Source: Advenella sp. S44 (GTDB lineage: Bacteria > Pseudomonadota > Gammaproteobacteria > Burkholderiales > Burkholderiaceae_B). From it: DNA of 64,000 bases. The stretch spans positions 62,001 through 126,000 of the forward strand of contig NZ_NEXS01000003.1 in the NCBI RefSeq assembly GCF_002810445.1. The letters run 5' to 3'. The position numbers and the translations under genes were made by a program. The notes beneath the pieces were generated by a model. It ran no database searches, was not told the origin of the DNA, and saw only the letters and a program-made list of their open reading frames with translations. Shown in pieces: positions 44,346 through 59,593 of this stretch; within the stretch, counting starts at the first letter, position 1; every line of letters starts with the position of its first letter.

Positions 44346-45197
44346 TTATTTCAGGCGTTCGGCGTGGAAACGCAGATGATCTTCCATGAACGTGGAAATG
44401 AAATAATAGCCATGGTCATAATGCTCATGGCGGCGCAGTGTCAATGGTTGTTCTGCCTTGGCGCAGGCCGCCTCAAGCAACTCGGGCAGCAGTTGGCCGT
44501 CGGCCAGGAATTTGTCGGCCAGCCCCTGGTCAACCAGGATGCCGTCAGGAAAAGGCGTTTTGGCTTTTTCTATCAGTTTGCTGGCGTCGTAGTTTTCCCA
44601 AGTTGTGCGATCCTGTCCGAGATAGCCGCTGAACGCCTTTTCGCCCCATGGGCACTCCATTGGAGCGCTAATCGGTGCAAAAGCCGATACGGAACGGAAC
44701 AGTTCGGGATTCTTCAGTGCAATGGTCAGTGCGCCGTGCCCGCCCATGGAATGGCCGAAAATGCCGGTGCGGCTTTGATCGCCGCCAAATTCGGGGATGA
44801 ACTGGAGTACTTCACGGGTGATATAACTGTACATTTTGTAATTGTCTTTCCAGCCTGGCTCGGTCGCATCTAGGTAGAATCCGGCACCGGTGCCAAAATC
44901 CCAGCCTTCGTCTTCGCCCGGCACATTCGCGCCGCGCGGGCTGGTGTCTGGTGCAATCAGGAGCAAGCCCAACTCGGCTGCCATGCGTTGCGCACCGGCC
45001 TTGGTCATGAATGTTTCTTCGGTGCAGGTCAGGCCGGCCAGGTAAATGAGCGCAGGAACCGGGCCGCGAGCTGCTTGCGGCGGTATGAAGACAGAAAACT
45101 GCATTGGCAGGCCAATTTCGCTAGACGTATGTCGATAAAAACGCTGCGAGCCATTAAAGCAGTAATGTTCACTTAAAAGTTCGAATTTTTCACTCAT
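44346..45197 (-). CDS. fghA: S-formylglutathione hydrolase
   Basis: 283 residues from the ATG at 45197 with GGAGCAAGG upstream; a TTG two codons earlier is rejected. Esterase D-type alpha/beta hydrolase: oxyanion region YLAGLTCTEETFMTKAGAQR, nucleophile elbow GIFGHSMGGHGALTIALKNP with Ser near 150, Asp in DGILVDQGLADKFL near 225 and His in RHEHYDHGYYFISTF near 258. It hydrolyses S-formylglutathione to formate and glutathione, the second step of glutathione-dependent formaldehyde detoxification. The partner dehydrogenase gene is not nearby. Confidence 0.96.
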   Translation of the reverse strand: MSEKFELLSEHYCFNGSQRFYRHTSSEIGLPMQFSVFIPPQAARGPVPALIYLAGLTCTEETFMTKAGAQRMAAELGLLLIAPDTSPRGANVPGEDEGWDFGTGAGFYLDATEPGWKDNYKMYSYITREVLQFIPEFGGDQSRTGIFGHSMGGHGALTIALKNPELFRSVSAFAPISAPMECPWGEKAFSGYLGQDRTTWENYDASKLIEKAKTPFPDGILVDQGLADKFLADGQLLPELLEAACAKAEQPLTLRRHEHYDHGYYFISTFMEDHLRFHAERLK

Positions 45198-45377
45198 GGT
45201 CAAGCCCTTGCTCCAAAATATGATGATTGTTGTCGATTTTTGCCAAGTTTAAGGCTATCTTCTACCATAGCATTGTTTCGATCACGGTTACAATACATGC
45301 AAAAAATCGCCGATAACCCACAGGTTTACCGGTTCTTGCGGCCATTGCGGCTGCTTACCCAGTGTACAGTACATCTC

Positions 45378-46094
45378 ATGGCCCGTTTACCCCGGCTTTA
45401 CGCTCCTGGCATCCCTCAACTGGTTCACGCACGGTTCTTATTCCCGCTTTCAACGCGAGCAGCGTCGGGCAGCCGCACGCTCGATACGCTGCAGCAATGG
45501 CTTTTCGATGGCTATGCCAGGCATGGCGTCATGTTGCATGCCTGGACTTTGACCGATGACGGAATCTTGCTGCTGGCCACGCCGGGCGACGACAAATCGC
45601 TGTCGCGCCTGATCCAGATGCTGGGTCGGAATCTGGCCACCACGCTGCGCAAAGGTCCTGTCTTCAGCGGGCGCTACCGTTCAACGCTGGTTGAGCCGGG
45701 AGCCTGGGTCATTCCGTCGATGATCTGGCTGGAGTCATGGGTTGCCAGGGAAAAGGGCGCCAGCGACAGCGAGTTATGGCCGTGGTCTTCTGCGGGTTTT
45801 CATACGGGGGCCTTTATGGGATATTCGCCGGCACTGAACGACCACGCCGACTACTGGTCTTCCGGCAACACGCCCTTTGACCGGCAGGCGGCCTATAAGC
45901 ACCACTACACTGAAGGCCTGTCTTCGGGACAATTGCAACAGATTGCACAGGCCCTGCACGGGCAATGGGCGTTGGGTTCGCCCGAATTTATCGAGCAGCT
46001 GAATGCGGTGGCCAGCCGTCGCCCCATGCAGGGCAGGCGAGGTCGTCCGCGCACCCGGCCTATCGCGCACGAGGGCGAGTCACACAAAGCATAG
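45378..46094 (+). CDS. RAYT-like (Y1 transposase fold) protein lacking catalytic residues
   Basis: 238 residues from the ATG at 45378, chosen because RAYT proteins begin MARLPRLYxPG, as here (MARLPRLYAPGIPQLVHARF). The rest follows the REP-associated tyrosine transposase pattern: LFDGYARHGVMLHAWTLTDD, RLIQMLGRNLATTLRKGPVF, SGRYRSTLVEPGAWV, ELWPWSSAGFHTGAFM. But the H-U-H strand, usually PNHVHLL, reads DDGILLL, and the YIEL-NPVRA helix with catalytic Tyr reads WLESWVARE. So both metal and tyrosine sites are gone while the frame is intact, implying domestication. The C-terminus is basic (MQGRRGRPRTRP). Function unknown. Confidence 0.75.
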   Translation: MARLPRLYAPGIPQLVHARFLFPLSTRAASGSRTLDTLQQWLFDGYARHGVMLHAWTLTDDGILLLATPGDDKSLSRLIQMLGRNLATTLRKGPVFSGRYRSTLVEPGAWVIPSMIWLESWVAREKGASDSELWPWSSAGFHTGAFMGYSPALNDHADYWSSGNTPFDRQAAYKHHYTEGLSSGQLQQIAQALHGQWALGSPEFIEQLNAVASRRPMQGRRGRPRTRPIAHEGESHKA

Positions 46095-46263
46095 TCCGTT
46101 ACAGCGCAGTTCGACCGGCTGGCTTGGCCAGGATCTGGCGGCTGATCAGATGCTTTGGCCTCTGGTGTTGGCTTTGAAAAGGACGTGTTCAAACCGTAGC
46201 AACCGGTCAGGCTTTTAGAAAAATATTACACTGCTTTTCAGTAGAGTTGCGTATACTCCACGT

Positions 46264-48186
46264 TTGCTGCGGCTTCTGGAAGTTATTTTGCGATATCAAC
46301 TGCTTACGTTTGTTCTGACACTGTTTCTTGTGTTTTTCGTCAGCCGTATTCTATTAGTACTGTGGCAGCGCAAGCGCGTTGCGGCAGCCGATGGCTTTGC
46401 CCGGGTATTTCTGGGCGGCTTGCGCATGGACCTGAATCAGATAGCAACGTATGCTGTGCTGCCGGCGGTGCTTACGCCATGGCTGCAAGAGCGCCAGTGG
46501 TTCGTGACAGTGACGGGCATCTGGTTTGGTGTCTGGTGGCTCGGTTGCGTATTCATGGAAATATGTACCCCCCAGTTCATCGACGAATATGACTCGCGTC
46601 CGAATCGGCTCTTTGTCGAATATTTGAAGCACCCCAAAGAAGTTTGCGGCATGCTGTGGCGCGGCTACAAGAAAGTGCTGGCTGCGGGGTTGCTGGTTTT
46701 TGCTGTGATGATTGTGCTGGCGCTGCATCTGTTTTCAGGCTATATGCCAACGCCGCTGGGACCCTGGTGGCTCAGGCCCATTGAGTCGCTGGTATACGCG
46801 GGCGCAGGCTTTCTCATGATTCGCGGTACGCTCAAGAAGCGCCCCATTAATCCGTCTACTGTGGCGTTTGCCGGCGACGGCATGGTCAATAGCCTGGCGC
46901 TCAATTCCATGTATAGCCTGCAGTACGCGATCTATGCCATGAAATATGAAATGTCGGCTGAAGACGTCTATGGCAAAATGCCGGCCGAGCAAATGAACCG
47001 GATCGTGTGTGAGCAGGCCGGTATCGAAGTGGCGACCGATCCCGGCAAGTGTGCCGCCACACGGCATGTGCAGCCGGTAACGTGCAACGGGGCCAGGCCA
47101 CTTAATATCGTGCTGATTGTTCAGGAGAGCCTGGGTGCGCAATATGTGCAGACGCTGGGTGGACAGCCGCTGACCCCCAACCTGGATGCCCTGTATGATC
47201 AGGGCTGGGGCTTTACCCGCGCCTATGCGACGGGAACCCGCTCGGTGCGAGGGCTCGAAGCGCTGTCTGCCGGGTTTCCTCCTACCATCACCCAGTCGGT
47301 ATTTAAGCTGCCAGGCGCGCAAAGCGGATTCTTTACCATCGCCGATGTGCTGGGCCAGCACCATGGTTACCATTCGCGGTTTCTGTACGGAGGCGAAGCG
47401 CATTTCGATAATATGAAAGGCTTCTTCCTGGGCAATGGCTTTCGTGAGGTGGTGGACGGCCCCCAGTTCAAGGATCCGGCGTTTTTGGGTACCTGGGGCT
47501 ACTGCGACGAAGATATGTTCAATCAGCTTGATCGTCTGTTGCAGGAAGATCAGACGCGCAGCGAACCGGCGCTGACTCTGGCATTCAGTGTCAGCAATCA
47601 CTCGCCCTGGGAGTATCCGCAGGGGTGTATTGAAACCACGGGCAATCCGGCGTCGGTAGAGAATACCGTGCGCTATGCGGACTATGCCATCGGCCGTTTC
47701 TTTGATACGGCCAAAACGCGCGAATATTGGGACAATACGGTGTTTGTGGTGGTAGCGGACCATGATTCCCGCGTATTCGGCGCAGACCTGATTCCGCTCA
47801 GGCATTTTCATATTCCGGCTGTCATTCTTGGCGGCACAATCACGCCGCGCCGCGATGACCGCCTTATCAGTCAAATTGATCTGGCGCCTACGTTATTGTC
47901 GCTGGCGGGCGCTGCATGCGAGCATCCCATGATCGGCCAGGATCTGACTCGCCAGACGCCCGACCGGGCCATCATGCAATATGGTGACCGTTACGGCTAT
48001 CTGCAAGGCGATCGCCTCACGGTTCTTGAGCCCCATCTGGATCCGCGACAGTTCCGCTATACTGCGCCGGAAACGTTCGAACCCATATCGCCTGACGAGA
48101 CACTGATTCAATTGGCACGTGCCCACGCGCTTTGGCCCTTTAGTGTTTACCGGGATAAAAGCTATACTGTACCGAAACAACCTTAA
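46264..48186 (+). CDS. LTA synthase-like sulfatase-fold membrane transferase
   Basis: 640 residues. Five hydrophobic helices in the first 190 residues, then a periplasmic sulfatase-type domain (PF00884): [20 protein letters not shown] (metal Glu), nucleophile Thr in [26 protein letters not shown]-type loop ([19 protein letters not shown]), SNHSPWEYP and [11 protein letters not shown] with the last metal ligands. Proteins of this type move phosphoglycerol or phosphoethanolamine from lipids to glycans (osmoregulated periplasmic glucans or lipids). The start is a TTG without a clear ribosome site; the first ATG would remove two helices. 62 bp upstream of glpK. Confidence 0.85.
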   Translation: MLRLLEVILRYQLLTFVLTLFLVFFVSRILLVLWQRKRVAAADGFARVFLGGLRMDLNQIATYAVLPAVLTPWLQERQWFVTVTGIWFGVWWLGCVFMEICTPQFIDEYDSRPNRLFVEYLKHPKEVCGMLWRGYKKVLAAGLLVFAVMIVLALHLFSGYMPTPLGPWWLRPIESLVYAGAGFLMIRGTLKKRPINPSTVAFAGDGMVNSLALNSMYSLQYAIYAMKYEMSAEDVYGKMPAEQMNRIVCEQAGIEVATDPGKCAATRHVQPVTCNGARPLNIVLIVQESLGAQYVQTLGGQPLTPNLDALYDQGWGFTRAYATGTRSVRGLEALSAGFPPTITQSVFKLPGAQSGFFTIADVLGQHHGYHSRFLYGGEAHFDNMKGFFLGNGFREVVDGPQFKDPAFLGTWGYCDEDMFNQLDRLLQEDQTRSEPALTLAFSVSNHSPWEYPQGCIETTGNPASVENTVRYADYAIGRFFDTAKTREYWDNTVFVVVADHDSRVFGADLIPLRHFHIPAVILGGTITPRRDDRLISQIDLAPTLLSLAGAACEHPMIGQDLTRQTPDRAIMQYGDRYGYLQGDRLTVLEPHLDPRQFRYTAPETFEPISPDETLIQLARAHALWPFSVYRDKSYTVPKQP

Positions 48187-48248
48187 GGACAGGCGGCGGA
48201 ACGCCATTTGAGCTTGCAGCTGCCTGGCTTCATTTGCGGAGACCGAGT

Positions 48249-49757
48249 ATGGATTATTTGCTGGCGCTGGATCAGGGAACGTCCAGTTCCCGCAGTATTC
48301 TGTTTGACTGCGATGGCCGTATTTTCGGCATTGCCCAGCAGGAATTCACCCAGCATTATCCGCAGTCGGGCTGGGTCGAGCATGATGCCATGGAAATCTG
48401 GCGCACCCAGCTGGTCACGATGCAAAAGGTACTACACCAGTCCGGCGTGAGTATCGAGCGAGTGCGCGCGGTTGGCATTACCAATCAGCGCGAAACATCG
48501 GTTCTATGGGACCGGAAAACCGGCCAGCCGCTGGGCCCAGCTATTGTCTGGCAGGATCGTCGTGGGGAAGCGCTATGCCGCCAGTTGCGTGAACAGGGAC
48601 ATGAAACGCTGATTCGCGAGCAAACCGGCCTGCGTCTGGATGCCTATTTTTCCGCGAGTAAACTGGCCTGGATGCTGGAGCATGTGCCGCAGGCCAGGGC
48701 GCGTGCTGAAAAGGGCGAATTGCTGTTCGGCACAATCGACACCTGGCTGATCTGGCAATTGACCGGCGGGAACGTTCACGCCACCGATGTCACCAACGCT
48801 TCGCGCACCTTGCTGTTGAATGCGCATACGGGGCAATGGGACCAGCAACTGCTGGACTTGTTTCACATTCCCAGCAGTCTGCTGCCGCAGGTGCTGCCCT
48901 CCAGTGCTCATTACGGAGACATCCGGGAAGACCTGCTAGGCCATGTGCTGCCCATTTGTGGCGTGGCGGGCGATCAGCATAGCGCGCTTTTCGGCCAGGC
49001 CTGCACGCGTGCCGGGATGGCCAAAAATACTTACGGCACCGGTTGCTTTGCCTTGCTGCACACCGGTGAACACTTTACTCGTTCGGAAAACGGGCTGCTG
49101 ACGACACGCGTGGCACAGTACGGTGAGGGGCAACCTGAGTTCGCGCTGGAAGGCAGTGTTTTCGTGGCGGGGGCGGCCGTGCAGTGGTTGCGGGACGGAC
49201 TAGGCATTATCAAAAAAAGCAGTGATGTGCAGGCGCTTGCCCTGTCGGTCCCCGACAGCGGCGGAGTGGTGTTTGTACCCGCCTTTACCGGCCTGGGTGC
49301 GCCGTACTGGAACGCCGAGGCTCGCGGAACATTGGTCGGAATCAGTCGTGCCACCACGGCAGCCCATATTGCCCGCGCGGCTGTCGAAAGTATTGCTTAT
49401 CAAAGCGCTGCGCTGTTGTCGGCGATGGCGCGCGACGGCGTGGGGCTGGAGCAGCTACGGGTCGATGGCGGGGCCAGTGTGAACGATGCGCTGATGCAAT
49501 TTCAGGCCGACCTGCTGGGTATTCCCGTATTGCGGCCGCAAGTGGTTGAAACAACGGCGCTGGGCGCTGCCTATCTGGCGGGCCTGCAGTCTGGGGTGTG
49601 GTCCGATGTCAGGCAGATCGGGCAGATGTGGCGCATCGACAAAACCTTTGAGCCCGCCATGAGCCGGGATCAGGCACAAGCCCGCATGGCGCAGTGGGAA
49701 CAGGCGGTGGGACAAACGGTAAGCGGCACGCGCGCAAATGCTGGCGAGCCAGCCTGA
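48249..49757 (+). CDS. glpK: Glycerol kinase
   Basis: 502 residues from the ATG at 48249 with GGAG upstream; five codons of earlier open frame are dropped. FGGY kinase: [20 protein letters not shown] (phosphate loop), [94 protein letters not shown] and the ATP-site [20 protein letters not shown]. It phosphorylates glycerol to sn-glycerol-3-phosphate. No glpF or glpD neighbour here. Possibly co-transcribed with the LtaS-like gene, whose reaction could release glycerol products (inference). Confidence 0.97.
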   Translation: MDYLLALDQGTSSSRSILFDCDGRIFGIAQQEFTQHYPQSGWVEHDAMEIWRTQLVTMQKVLHQSGVSIERVRAVGITNQRETSVLWDRKTGQPLGPAIVWQDRRGEALCRQLREQGHETLIREQTGLRLDAYFSASKLAWMLEHVPQARARAEKGELLFGTIDTWLIWQLTGGNVHATDVTNASRTLLLNAHTGQWDQQLLDLFHIPSSLLPQVLPSSAHYGDIREDLLGHVLPICGVAGDQHSALFGQACTRAGMAKNTYGTGCFALLHTGEHFTRSENGLLTTRVAQYGEGQPEFALEGSVFVAGAAVQWLRDGLGIIKKSSDVQALALSVPDSGGVVFVPAFTGLGAPYWNAEARGTLVGISRATTAAHIARAAVESIAYQSAALLSAMARDGVGLEQLRVDGGASVNDALMQFQADLLGIPVLRPQVVETTALGAAYLAGLQSGVWSDVRQIGQMWRIDKTFEPAMSRDQAQARMAQWEQAVGQTVSGTRANAGEPA

Positions 49758-49806
49758 GTTTTTGGAAGCCAGCTTGAGCTGTTCGGCGCAGGCTCGAACG
49801 GTTTGT

Positions 49807-51180
49807 TTAGCTCAGAAAGCGCATCTGGAACGATCGGCCCTTGACGGGACGCTGACTCAGGCGCTGCAAGGTATCTTCTGCTATTTTGCGATCAATGGCC
49901 ACGAACGCCACGAAATCAAAAAGGCTGATTTTGCCGACCTGATCTGCCTGCAGGCCCAGGTCTTTGGTAAGGGCTCCCAGCAGATCGCCTGGTCGCAGCT
50001 TGTCCTTTTTGCCGCCACGAATGCAGATGGTGCGCATGGGCGGCGTAAAGGTCCCGCGAGCGCGCTGCAGCGAGTCCATGTCAAGCCAGGCCAGCGGCTT
50101 GCCCAGTGCCTGTTCGATGCGCTCGGCGCGAAATTTCTCTTTGGGTGTGCATAAGGTCAGGGCCAGCCCGCCTCGTCCGGCCACCCGACCGGTGCGGCCG
50201 ATTCGATGAATATGGGTTTCCACGTTGGGTGACATATCGACGTTAATGACGGCATCCAGTGTGGAAATATCCAGGCCTCGCGCCGCCACATCGGTCGCCA
50301 CCAGAACCGAGCAACTCTGTCCGATAAAGTCGACCAGAACATCTTCACGGTCGCGCTGGTCCATATCGCCGTGCAGGGTGCGCGCTTCAATGCCGCGTTC
50401 CAGCAGGGAACTGGTCAGCGCCTCGCATTGGGCCTTGGTGTTGCAAAAGGCCAGCGTAGAGACGGGGCGATAGGCATGGAGCAGTGTGGCGGTGGTGTCG
50501 AATCGGTCGGTGTCTTCGGTAGACACGAACCAGGAGTCGGTTTCAGGGTGATCGGGTTTGTCGTCTGCCCGAACGTGCACCGGGTTCACCAGAAATCCCT
50601 CGCTCGCTTTCAGGATGGCGGGCGGGAACGTTGCAGAAAACAGCAGATTCTGCCGTTTGAGCGGGCAGGCCTGCGTGATCGCACTGATGTCTTCGTAAAA
50701 GCCCATGTCGATCATGCGATCGGCTTCATCCAGCACCAGTACCTTGACGGCAGACAGATTTAATACATCGCGATCTACCAAATCCAGCACGCGACCGGGC
50801 GTGCCTACCACAATATGTGCACCATGCTGGAGCGATTCTGCCTGCGGTTTCAGCGCCGTGCCCCCATATAGTGCAAGCACTTTGATGTTGCCCAGTGCCC
50901 GCGCCAGCTTGCGGACCTCCTGTGCGACCTGCTCGGCCAATTCCCGCGTCGGACACAGGACCAGCGCCTGGCAGCCGAAATAGGCGGGGTTCAGCCGTTG
51001 CAGCAGGCCCAGTGCAAAAGCCAGGGTTTTACCGCTACCCGTTTTTGCCTGGGCCAGCACGTCGCGGCCCTCCAGTACGGCTGGCAGGCTGGCCGACTGA
51101 ATCGGCGTCATGGTCTGAAAGCCCAGTTCGGCCAGGTTTTTCTGCTGAGCATCGGAAAGGGGAAGGGTGGAAAAAGACAT
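49807..51180 (-). CDS. dbpA: ATP-dependent RNA helicase DbpA
   Basis: 457 residues. DEAD-box motifs in order: GFQTMTPIQSASLP (Q), AQAKTGSGKT (I), PTRELA (Ia), TPGR (Ib), VLDEADRM (II), FSATFP (III), LAFCNTKAQCEAL (IV), VLVATDVAARGLD (V), HRIGRTGR (VI). The C-terminal DbpA domain (about 385-457: MRTICIRGGKKDKLRPGDLL, GKISLFDFVAFVAIDRKIAE, KGRSFQMRFL) binds hairpin 92 of 23S rRNA, pointing to large-subunit assembly. Convergent with glpK. Confidence 0.95.
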   Translation of the reverse strand: MSFSTLPLSDAQQKNLAELGFQTMTPIQSASLPAVLEGRDVLAQAKTGSGKTLAFALGLLQRLNPAYFGCQALVLCPTRELAEQVAQEVRKLARALGNIKVLALYGGTALKPQAESLQHGAHIVVGTPGRVLDLVDRDVLNLSAVKVLVLDEADRMIDMGFYEDISAITQACPLKRQNLLFSATFPPAILKASEGFLVNPVHVRADDKPDHPETDSWFVSTEDTDRFDTTATLLHAYRPVSTLAFCNTKAQCEALTSSLLERGIEARTLHGDMDQRDREDVLVDFIGQSCSVLVATDVAARGLDISTLDAVINVDMSPNVETHIHRIGRTGRVAGRGGLALTLCTPKEKFRAERIEQALGKPLAWLDMDSLQRARGTFTPPMRTICIRGGKKDKLRPGDLLGALTKDLGLQADQVGKISLFDFVAFVAIDRKIAEDTLQRLSQRPVKGRSFQMRFLS

Positions 51181-51525
51181 GGTGACCTGGTGGTGACGAA
51201 AGGCAGGGGTTTGCCTTTCTGTGAATAAGCGCGATAGGAAAAGCGCAATGAAATCGACGACTTATTGTACCGTAATCGATGCACAGCTTTAATCTGTCCC
51301 TATTTAAAATTGAACCAAAATAGTGCGCTAATTGATAGGGTACGTCCCTAATTATTTTGCTTGCCACGACTGTCGTAATGGCGGTATTCTTTCTCATCCA
51401 TTATTGCGCTGCACGATAAAGGTCCGCAGTAAGCGCTTCGATCCCGCGCGTTTATCCCGGCGCACCTTTTGCGTGGCCGCTTTTACGCAGCACCTTTTTT
51501 TACGCAGCACCCTGCGGAGTTTCCT
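51181..51525. other. 345-bp divergent region between dbpA and gltB
   Basis: Carries the promoters of dbpA and gltB. Next to gltB a 14-bp direct repeat TTTTACGCAGCACC occurs at 51481-51494 and 51498-51511, 17 bp apart. No gene or riboswitch structure was recognised. Confidence 0.5.
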
Positions 51526-56274
<4,749 letters not shown>

Positions 56275-56287
56275 GGAACGATCTATT

Positions 56288-57754
56288 ATGGGTAAAATTA
56301 CCGGTTTTATTGAATTTGAGCGGGTCGCTGAATCATACGAGGCGCCGGGTGCGCGCCTGAAACACTATAAAGAGTTTGTGCTGGCGCTTGAAGACAAACA
56401 GGCGCAGGTGCAGGGTGCGCGTTGTATGGATTGCGGCATTCCGTTTTGCAATACTGGCTGCCCGGTCAACAATATTATTCCCGACTGGAATGACTTGGTG
56501 TACCGTAATGAGTGGAAGCAGGCGCTGGACGTGCTGCATTCGACCAACAATTTCCCGGAGTTTACCGGCCGCATCTGTCCGGCGCCTTGTGAAGAGGCCT
56601 GTACGCTCAATATCAATAATGATCCGGTCGGTATCAAGTCTATCGAACATGCCATTATCGACAAGGGGTGGAGCCAAGGCTGGGTCGTGCCGCAGCCGCC
56701 CCTGAGAAAAAGCGGTAAAAAAGTCGCCGTTGTCGGCTCCGGCCCAGCCGGGCTGGCCGCCGCGCAGCAATTGGCGCGCGCCGGCCATAGCGTGACGGTC
56801 TTTGAAAAAAGCAACCGTATTGGCGGGCTGTTGCGCTATGGCATTCCCGACTTCAAGCTGGACAAGAGTCTGATCGAGCGTCGGGTGGCGCAAATGGAGG
56901 CCGAGGGTGTTGAATTTCAGGCCTCTACGTATGTGGGCGCCGCAGGCGATGCCACCGAAGACGGGCTGAACGTGATCACGACCGCACAACTGGACAAGCA
57001 GTTCGACTCGGTCGTTATGGCCGGTGGTTCTGAAATGCCGCGTGATCTGCCGGTGCCCGGACGCGAGCTGACTGGCGTTTACTTTGCCATGGATTTTCTG
57101 CGTCAGCAGAACAAGCGCAACGCGGGTGACCGCATGGGAAACCAGATCTCGGCTGCCGGCAAGCACGTTGTTGTGATTGGCGGCGGCGATACCGGGTCCG
57201 ATTGTGTTGGGACCAGTAACCGCCAGGGCGCGGCATCGGTCACGCAGATTGAGCTCATGCCCCGGCCGCCGGAGCACGAGAACAAGGCGCTGACATGGCC
57301 CTACTGGCCCGCCAAACTGCGCACGTCGTCCTCTCATGCCGAGGGATGCGAGCGCGACTGGGCGATCACCACCAAATGCTTCAAAGGCGACAAGGGCAAG
57401 CTGAAAAAGATAGTCTGTGTGCGGGTGGAGTGGATCAAGGACGAAACCACCGGCCAGATGAAAATGCAGGAAGTCGAAGGTTCCGAATTCGAACTCAAGG
57501 CGGACCTGGTTTTTCTGGCCATGGGTTTTGTTTCTCCTGTGGCAGCGGTGCTTGATGCGTTCGGTGTAGAAAAGAACCAGCGCGGCAATGTCAAAGCCAA
57601 TGAGCAGAACTATCGCACATCCCGTGACAAAATTTTTGCTGCTGGCGATATGCGGCGCGGCCAATCACTGGTGGTCTGGGCCATCCGCGAAGGGCGTCAG
57701 TGCGCGCGTGCAGTGGACGAATTTCTGATGGGCAGCTCGCTGCTGCCGCGCTGA
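56288..57754 (+). CDS. gltD: Glutamate synthase (NADPH), small subunit
   Basis: 488 residues. The N-terminal iron-sulfur part holds two cysteine groups: [14 protein letters not shown] near 47-60 and [12 protein letters not shown] near 97-108. Then an FAD-binding Rossmann fold [40 protein letters not shown], and NADPH-binding [20 protein letters not shown]. It passes electrons from NADPH to GltB. AAGGAACGATCT precedes the ATG. Followed by a large hairpin. Confidence 0.97.
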   Translation: MGKITGFIEFERVAESYEAPGARLKHYKEFVLALEDKQAQVQGARCMDCGIPFCNTGCPVNNIIPDWNDLVYRNEWKQALDVLHSTNNFPEFTGRICPAPCEEACTLNINNDPVGIKSIEHAIIDKGWSQGWVVPQPPLRKSGKKVAVVGSGPAGLAAAQQLARAGHSVTVFEKSNRIGGLLRYGIPDFKLDKSLIERRVAQMEAEGVEFQASTYVGAAGDATEDGLNVITTAQLDKQFDSVVMAGGSEMPRDLPVPGRELTGVYFAMDFLRQQNKRNAGDRMGNQISAAGKHVVVIGGGDTGSDCVGTSNRQGAASVTQIELMPRPPEHENKALTWPYWPAKLRTSSSHAEGCERDWAITTKCFKGDKGKLKKIVCVRVEWIKDETTGQMKMQEVEGSEFELKADLVFLAMGFVSPVAAVLDAFGVEKNQRGNVKANEQNYRTSRDKIFAAGDMRRGQSLVVWAIREGRQCARAVDEFLMGSSLLPR

Positions 57755-57824
57755 TTTTCTGCTGGCGCGGCTGTTCGGTAATTGTTACGCGTGATTACGC
57801 AAATTCGGATAGCTCTCTTTTATT

Positions 57825-57865
57825 TGCGCAAGTGTCTGTTTGCAACCTGCACAGACACTTGCGCA
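57825..57865 (+). terminator. Hairpin after gltBD
   Basis: GCGCAAGTGTCTGT and ACAGACACTTGCGC form a perfect 14-bp stem (15 with the flanking T-A), 11-base loop, 71 bp past gltD, followed by ATTTGTGCGTTTTGCTTTT. Likely ends the gltBD transcript ahead of mlaF. Confidence 0.65.
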
Positions 57866-57937
57866 TTTGTGCGTTTTGCTTTTACCAACTCCTTTTAAAC
57901 AGATACAATAGGGTCTCTTTTTCAAGAAAATTCTTTG

Positions 57938-58774
57938 ATGACAGCAGAGTCACGTCACTCCTCCTCGCCGCTAATCCGGTTCGCGGATGTCACCCTTGGT
58001 TACGATACACGCGTCATTTTGCGGGATTTGAATCTCGAAGTACACAAAGGCGAAGTGGTTGCCCTTATTGGTGGTTCCGGTTCCGGAAAAACGACGCTGT
58101 TGCGGGCCGCAACCGGCCAGCTTCGCGCGCAAAAAGGCACCGTCACGGTTTTTGAACATGACATCAATCGCATGACGCCCCAGCAACTGGGCGGCGTGCG
58201 TCGTCGTATGGGTGTGCTGTTTCAGCAAGGCGCATTGTTCACCGATCTGAGCGTTTTTGGCAACGTTGCGTTTCCCCTGCGCGAACTGAGTCAGGACAGC
58301 GAAGCCGTGATCCTTGACAAGGTGCTGGACAAGCTGGATCAGGTTGGCCTGCGGCGCGCGGCACATTTGAGCGTGTCGGAGATTTCCGGGGGTATGGCAC
58401 GCCGCGTCGCGCTGGCCCGGGCCATTGTGCTGGAGCCGGAAATTATTTTGTTCGATGAACCGTTTGCCGGTCTGGACCCGATTTCACTTGGCATGACGGC
58501 CCGCCTGATCCGCAGTCTGACCGACAAGCTCGGATGCGCCACCGTGCTTATTACTCACGATCTTGAAGAGTCTTTTCTGATTGCTGACCAGGTTTACATG
58601 GTGGGTGACGGCAGCCTGGTGGTATCGGGCACGCCCGAGCAGGTGCGCCAGACGGACAATTCACTGGCGCGACAGTTCCTCAAGGGCGCATCCAGCGGAC
58701 CGGTGGTGTTCGAGTATCCGCCTTCCGACGATTTTGATCGCTGGCTGCGCCGTCATCGCGAGGGTATCAAATGA
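57938..58774 (+). CDS. mlaF: Phospholipid ABC transporter ATP-binding protein MlaF
   Basis: 278 residues from the ATG at 57938. Walker A GGSGSGKTTLLRA near 46, Q-loop GVLFQQGALFTDLSVFGNVA, signature SEISGGMARRVALARA, Walker B IILFDEPFAGLDPIS, H-loop ITHDLEES. The QQGALF variant and the C-terminal extension (GASSGPVVFEYPPSDDFDRW) are typical of Mla ATPases. It powers lipid movement between MlaD and MlaC to keep outer-membrane asymmetry. Overlaps mlaE by 4 bp. Confidence 0.95.
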   Translation: MTAESRHSSSPLIRFADVTLGYDTRVILRDLNLEVHKGEVVALIGGSGSGKTTLLRAATGQLRAQKGTVTVFEHDINRMTPQQLGGVRRRMGVLFQQGALFTDLSVFGNVAFPLRELSQDSEAVILDKVLDKLDQVGLRRAAHLSVSEISGGMARRVALARAIVLEPEIILFDEPFAGLDPISLGMTARLIRSLTDKLGCATVLITHDLEESFLIADQVYMVGDGSLVVSGTPEQVRQTDNSLARQFLKGASSGPVVFEYPPSDDFDRWLRRHREGIK

Positions 58775-59553
58775 TCGTCAATTGGATTACGGCGCTGGGA
58801 ACACGCATTACCCGGCCCATTCTGACGCTGGGCGTTTTCTTTCGGTTTTTCCTTGCCGTACTGGCGCGTACGAGTATTGTGTTCCGACGCCCAAGGCTGG
58901 TGATCGAACAGATCCACTTTATCGGCAACTATTCGCTGATTATTATCGCGGTATCCGGCCTGTTCGTGGGTTTTGTGCTGGGTTTGCAGGGTTACTATAC
59001 GCTGACCCGCTATGGCTCCGAAGAGGCGCTGGGCGTCATGGTAGCCCTCGGCCTGGTGCGCGAACTGGGGCCGGTAGTGACTGCGTTGCTGTTTGCCGGC
59101 AGGGCTGGCACCTCCATTACCGCGGAAATCGGCCTGATGAAAGCCGGCGAACAAATTGCCGCCATTGAAGTGATGGGGATCAATCCGTTAAAGCGTATTG
59201 TGGTGCCGCGTTTCTGGGGGGGCGTGATCGCCATGCCAATTCTGGCGCTGATTTTCTCGGCTGTCGGTATTACTGGAGGCTGGCTGGTCGCCGTAGTGCT
59301 CATTGGCGTGGATGGTGGCTCATTCTGGTCGCAAATGCAGAGCGCGGTCGATATCAGAAACGATATTCTGGCAGGATTTTTCAAAAGCGTCGTCTTTGGT
59401 CTGGCAGTCATGCTGGTTTCAGTCTATGAGGGCTGGATGGCGCGAGCCACCCCCGAAGGCGTCGCCCGCGCCACGACCCGCACAGTTGTGGTCAGTTCGC
59501 TATTAGTGCTTGCGCTCGATTTCCTGCTTACCGCAGTGATGTTCGGTGGTTAG
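58771..59553 (+). CDS. mlaE: Phospholipid ABC transporter permease MlaE
   Basis: 260 residues, MlaE (PF02405) family with five to six helices. Seen: IEQIHFIGNYSLIIIAVSGL, FVLGLQGYYTLTRYGSEEAL, ELGPVVTALLFAGRAGTSIT and AEIGLMKAGEQIAAIEVMGI (coupling region). The start overlaps mlaF. It is the inner-membrane channel of the complex with MlaF and MlaD. Confidence 0.96.
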   Translation: MIVNWITALGTRITRPILTLGVFFRFFLAVLARTSIVFRRPRLVIEQIHFIGNYSLIIIAVSGLFVGFVLGLQGYYTLTRYGSEEALGVMVALGLVRELGPVVTALLFAGRAGTSITAEIGLMKAGEQIAAIEVMGINPLKRIVVPRFWGGVIAMPILALIFSAVGITGGWLVAVVLIGVDGGSFWSQMQSAVDIRNDILAGFFKSVVFGLAVMLVSVYEGWMARATPEGVARATTRTVVVSSLLVLALDFLLTAVMFGG

Positions 59554-59593
59554 TCGCGTTTTGTGACATGCACACGAAAAAGGTTAATTTCAA

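Noticed and set aside
46735-47874. 379-residue open frame antisense to the LtaS-like gene
   Set aside because: No domain features; the plus-strand protein has clear sulfatase motifs.
56333-57664. 443-residue open frame antisense to gltD
   Set aside because: Composition is His/Arg/Gln-rich without family features and mirrors a GC-biased codon position of gltD.
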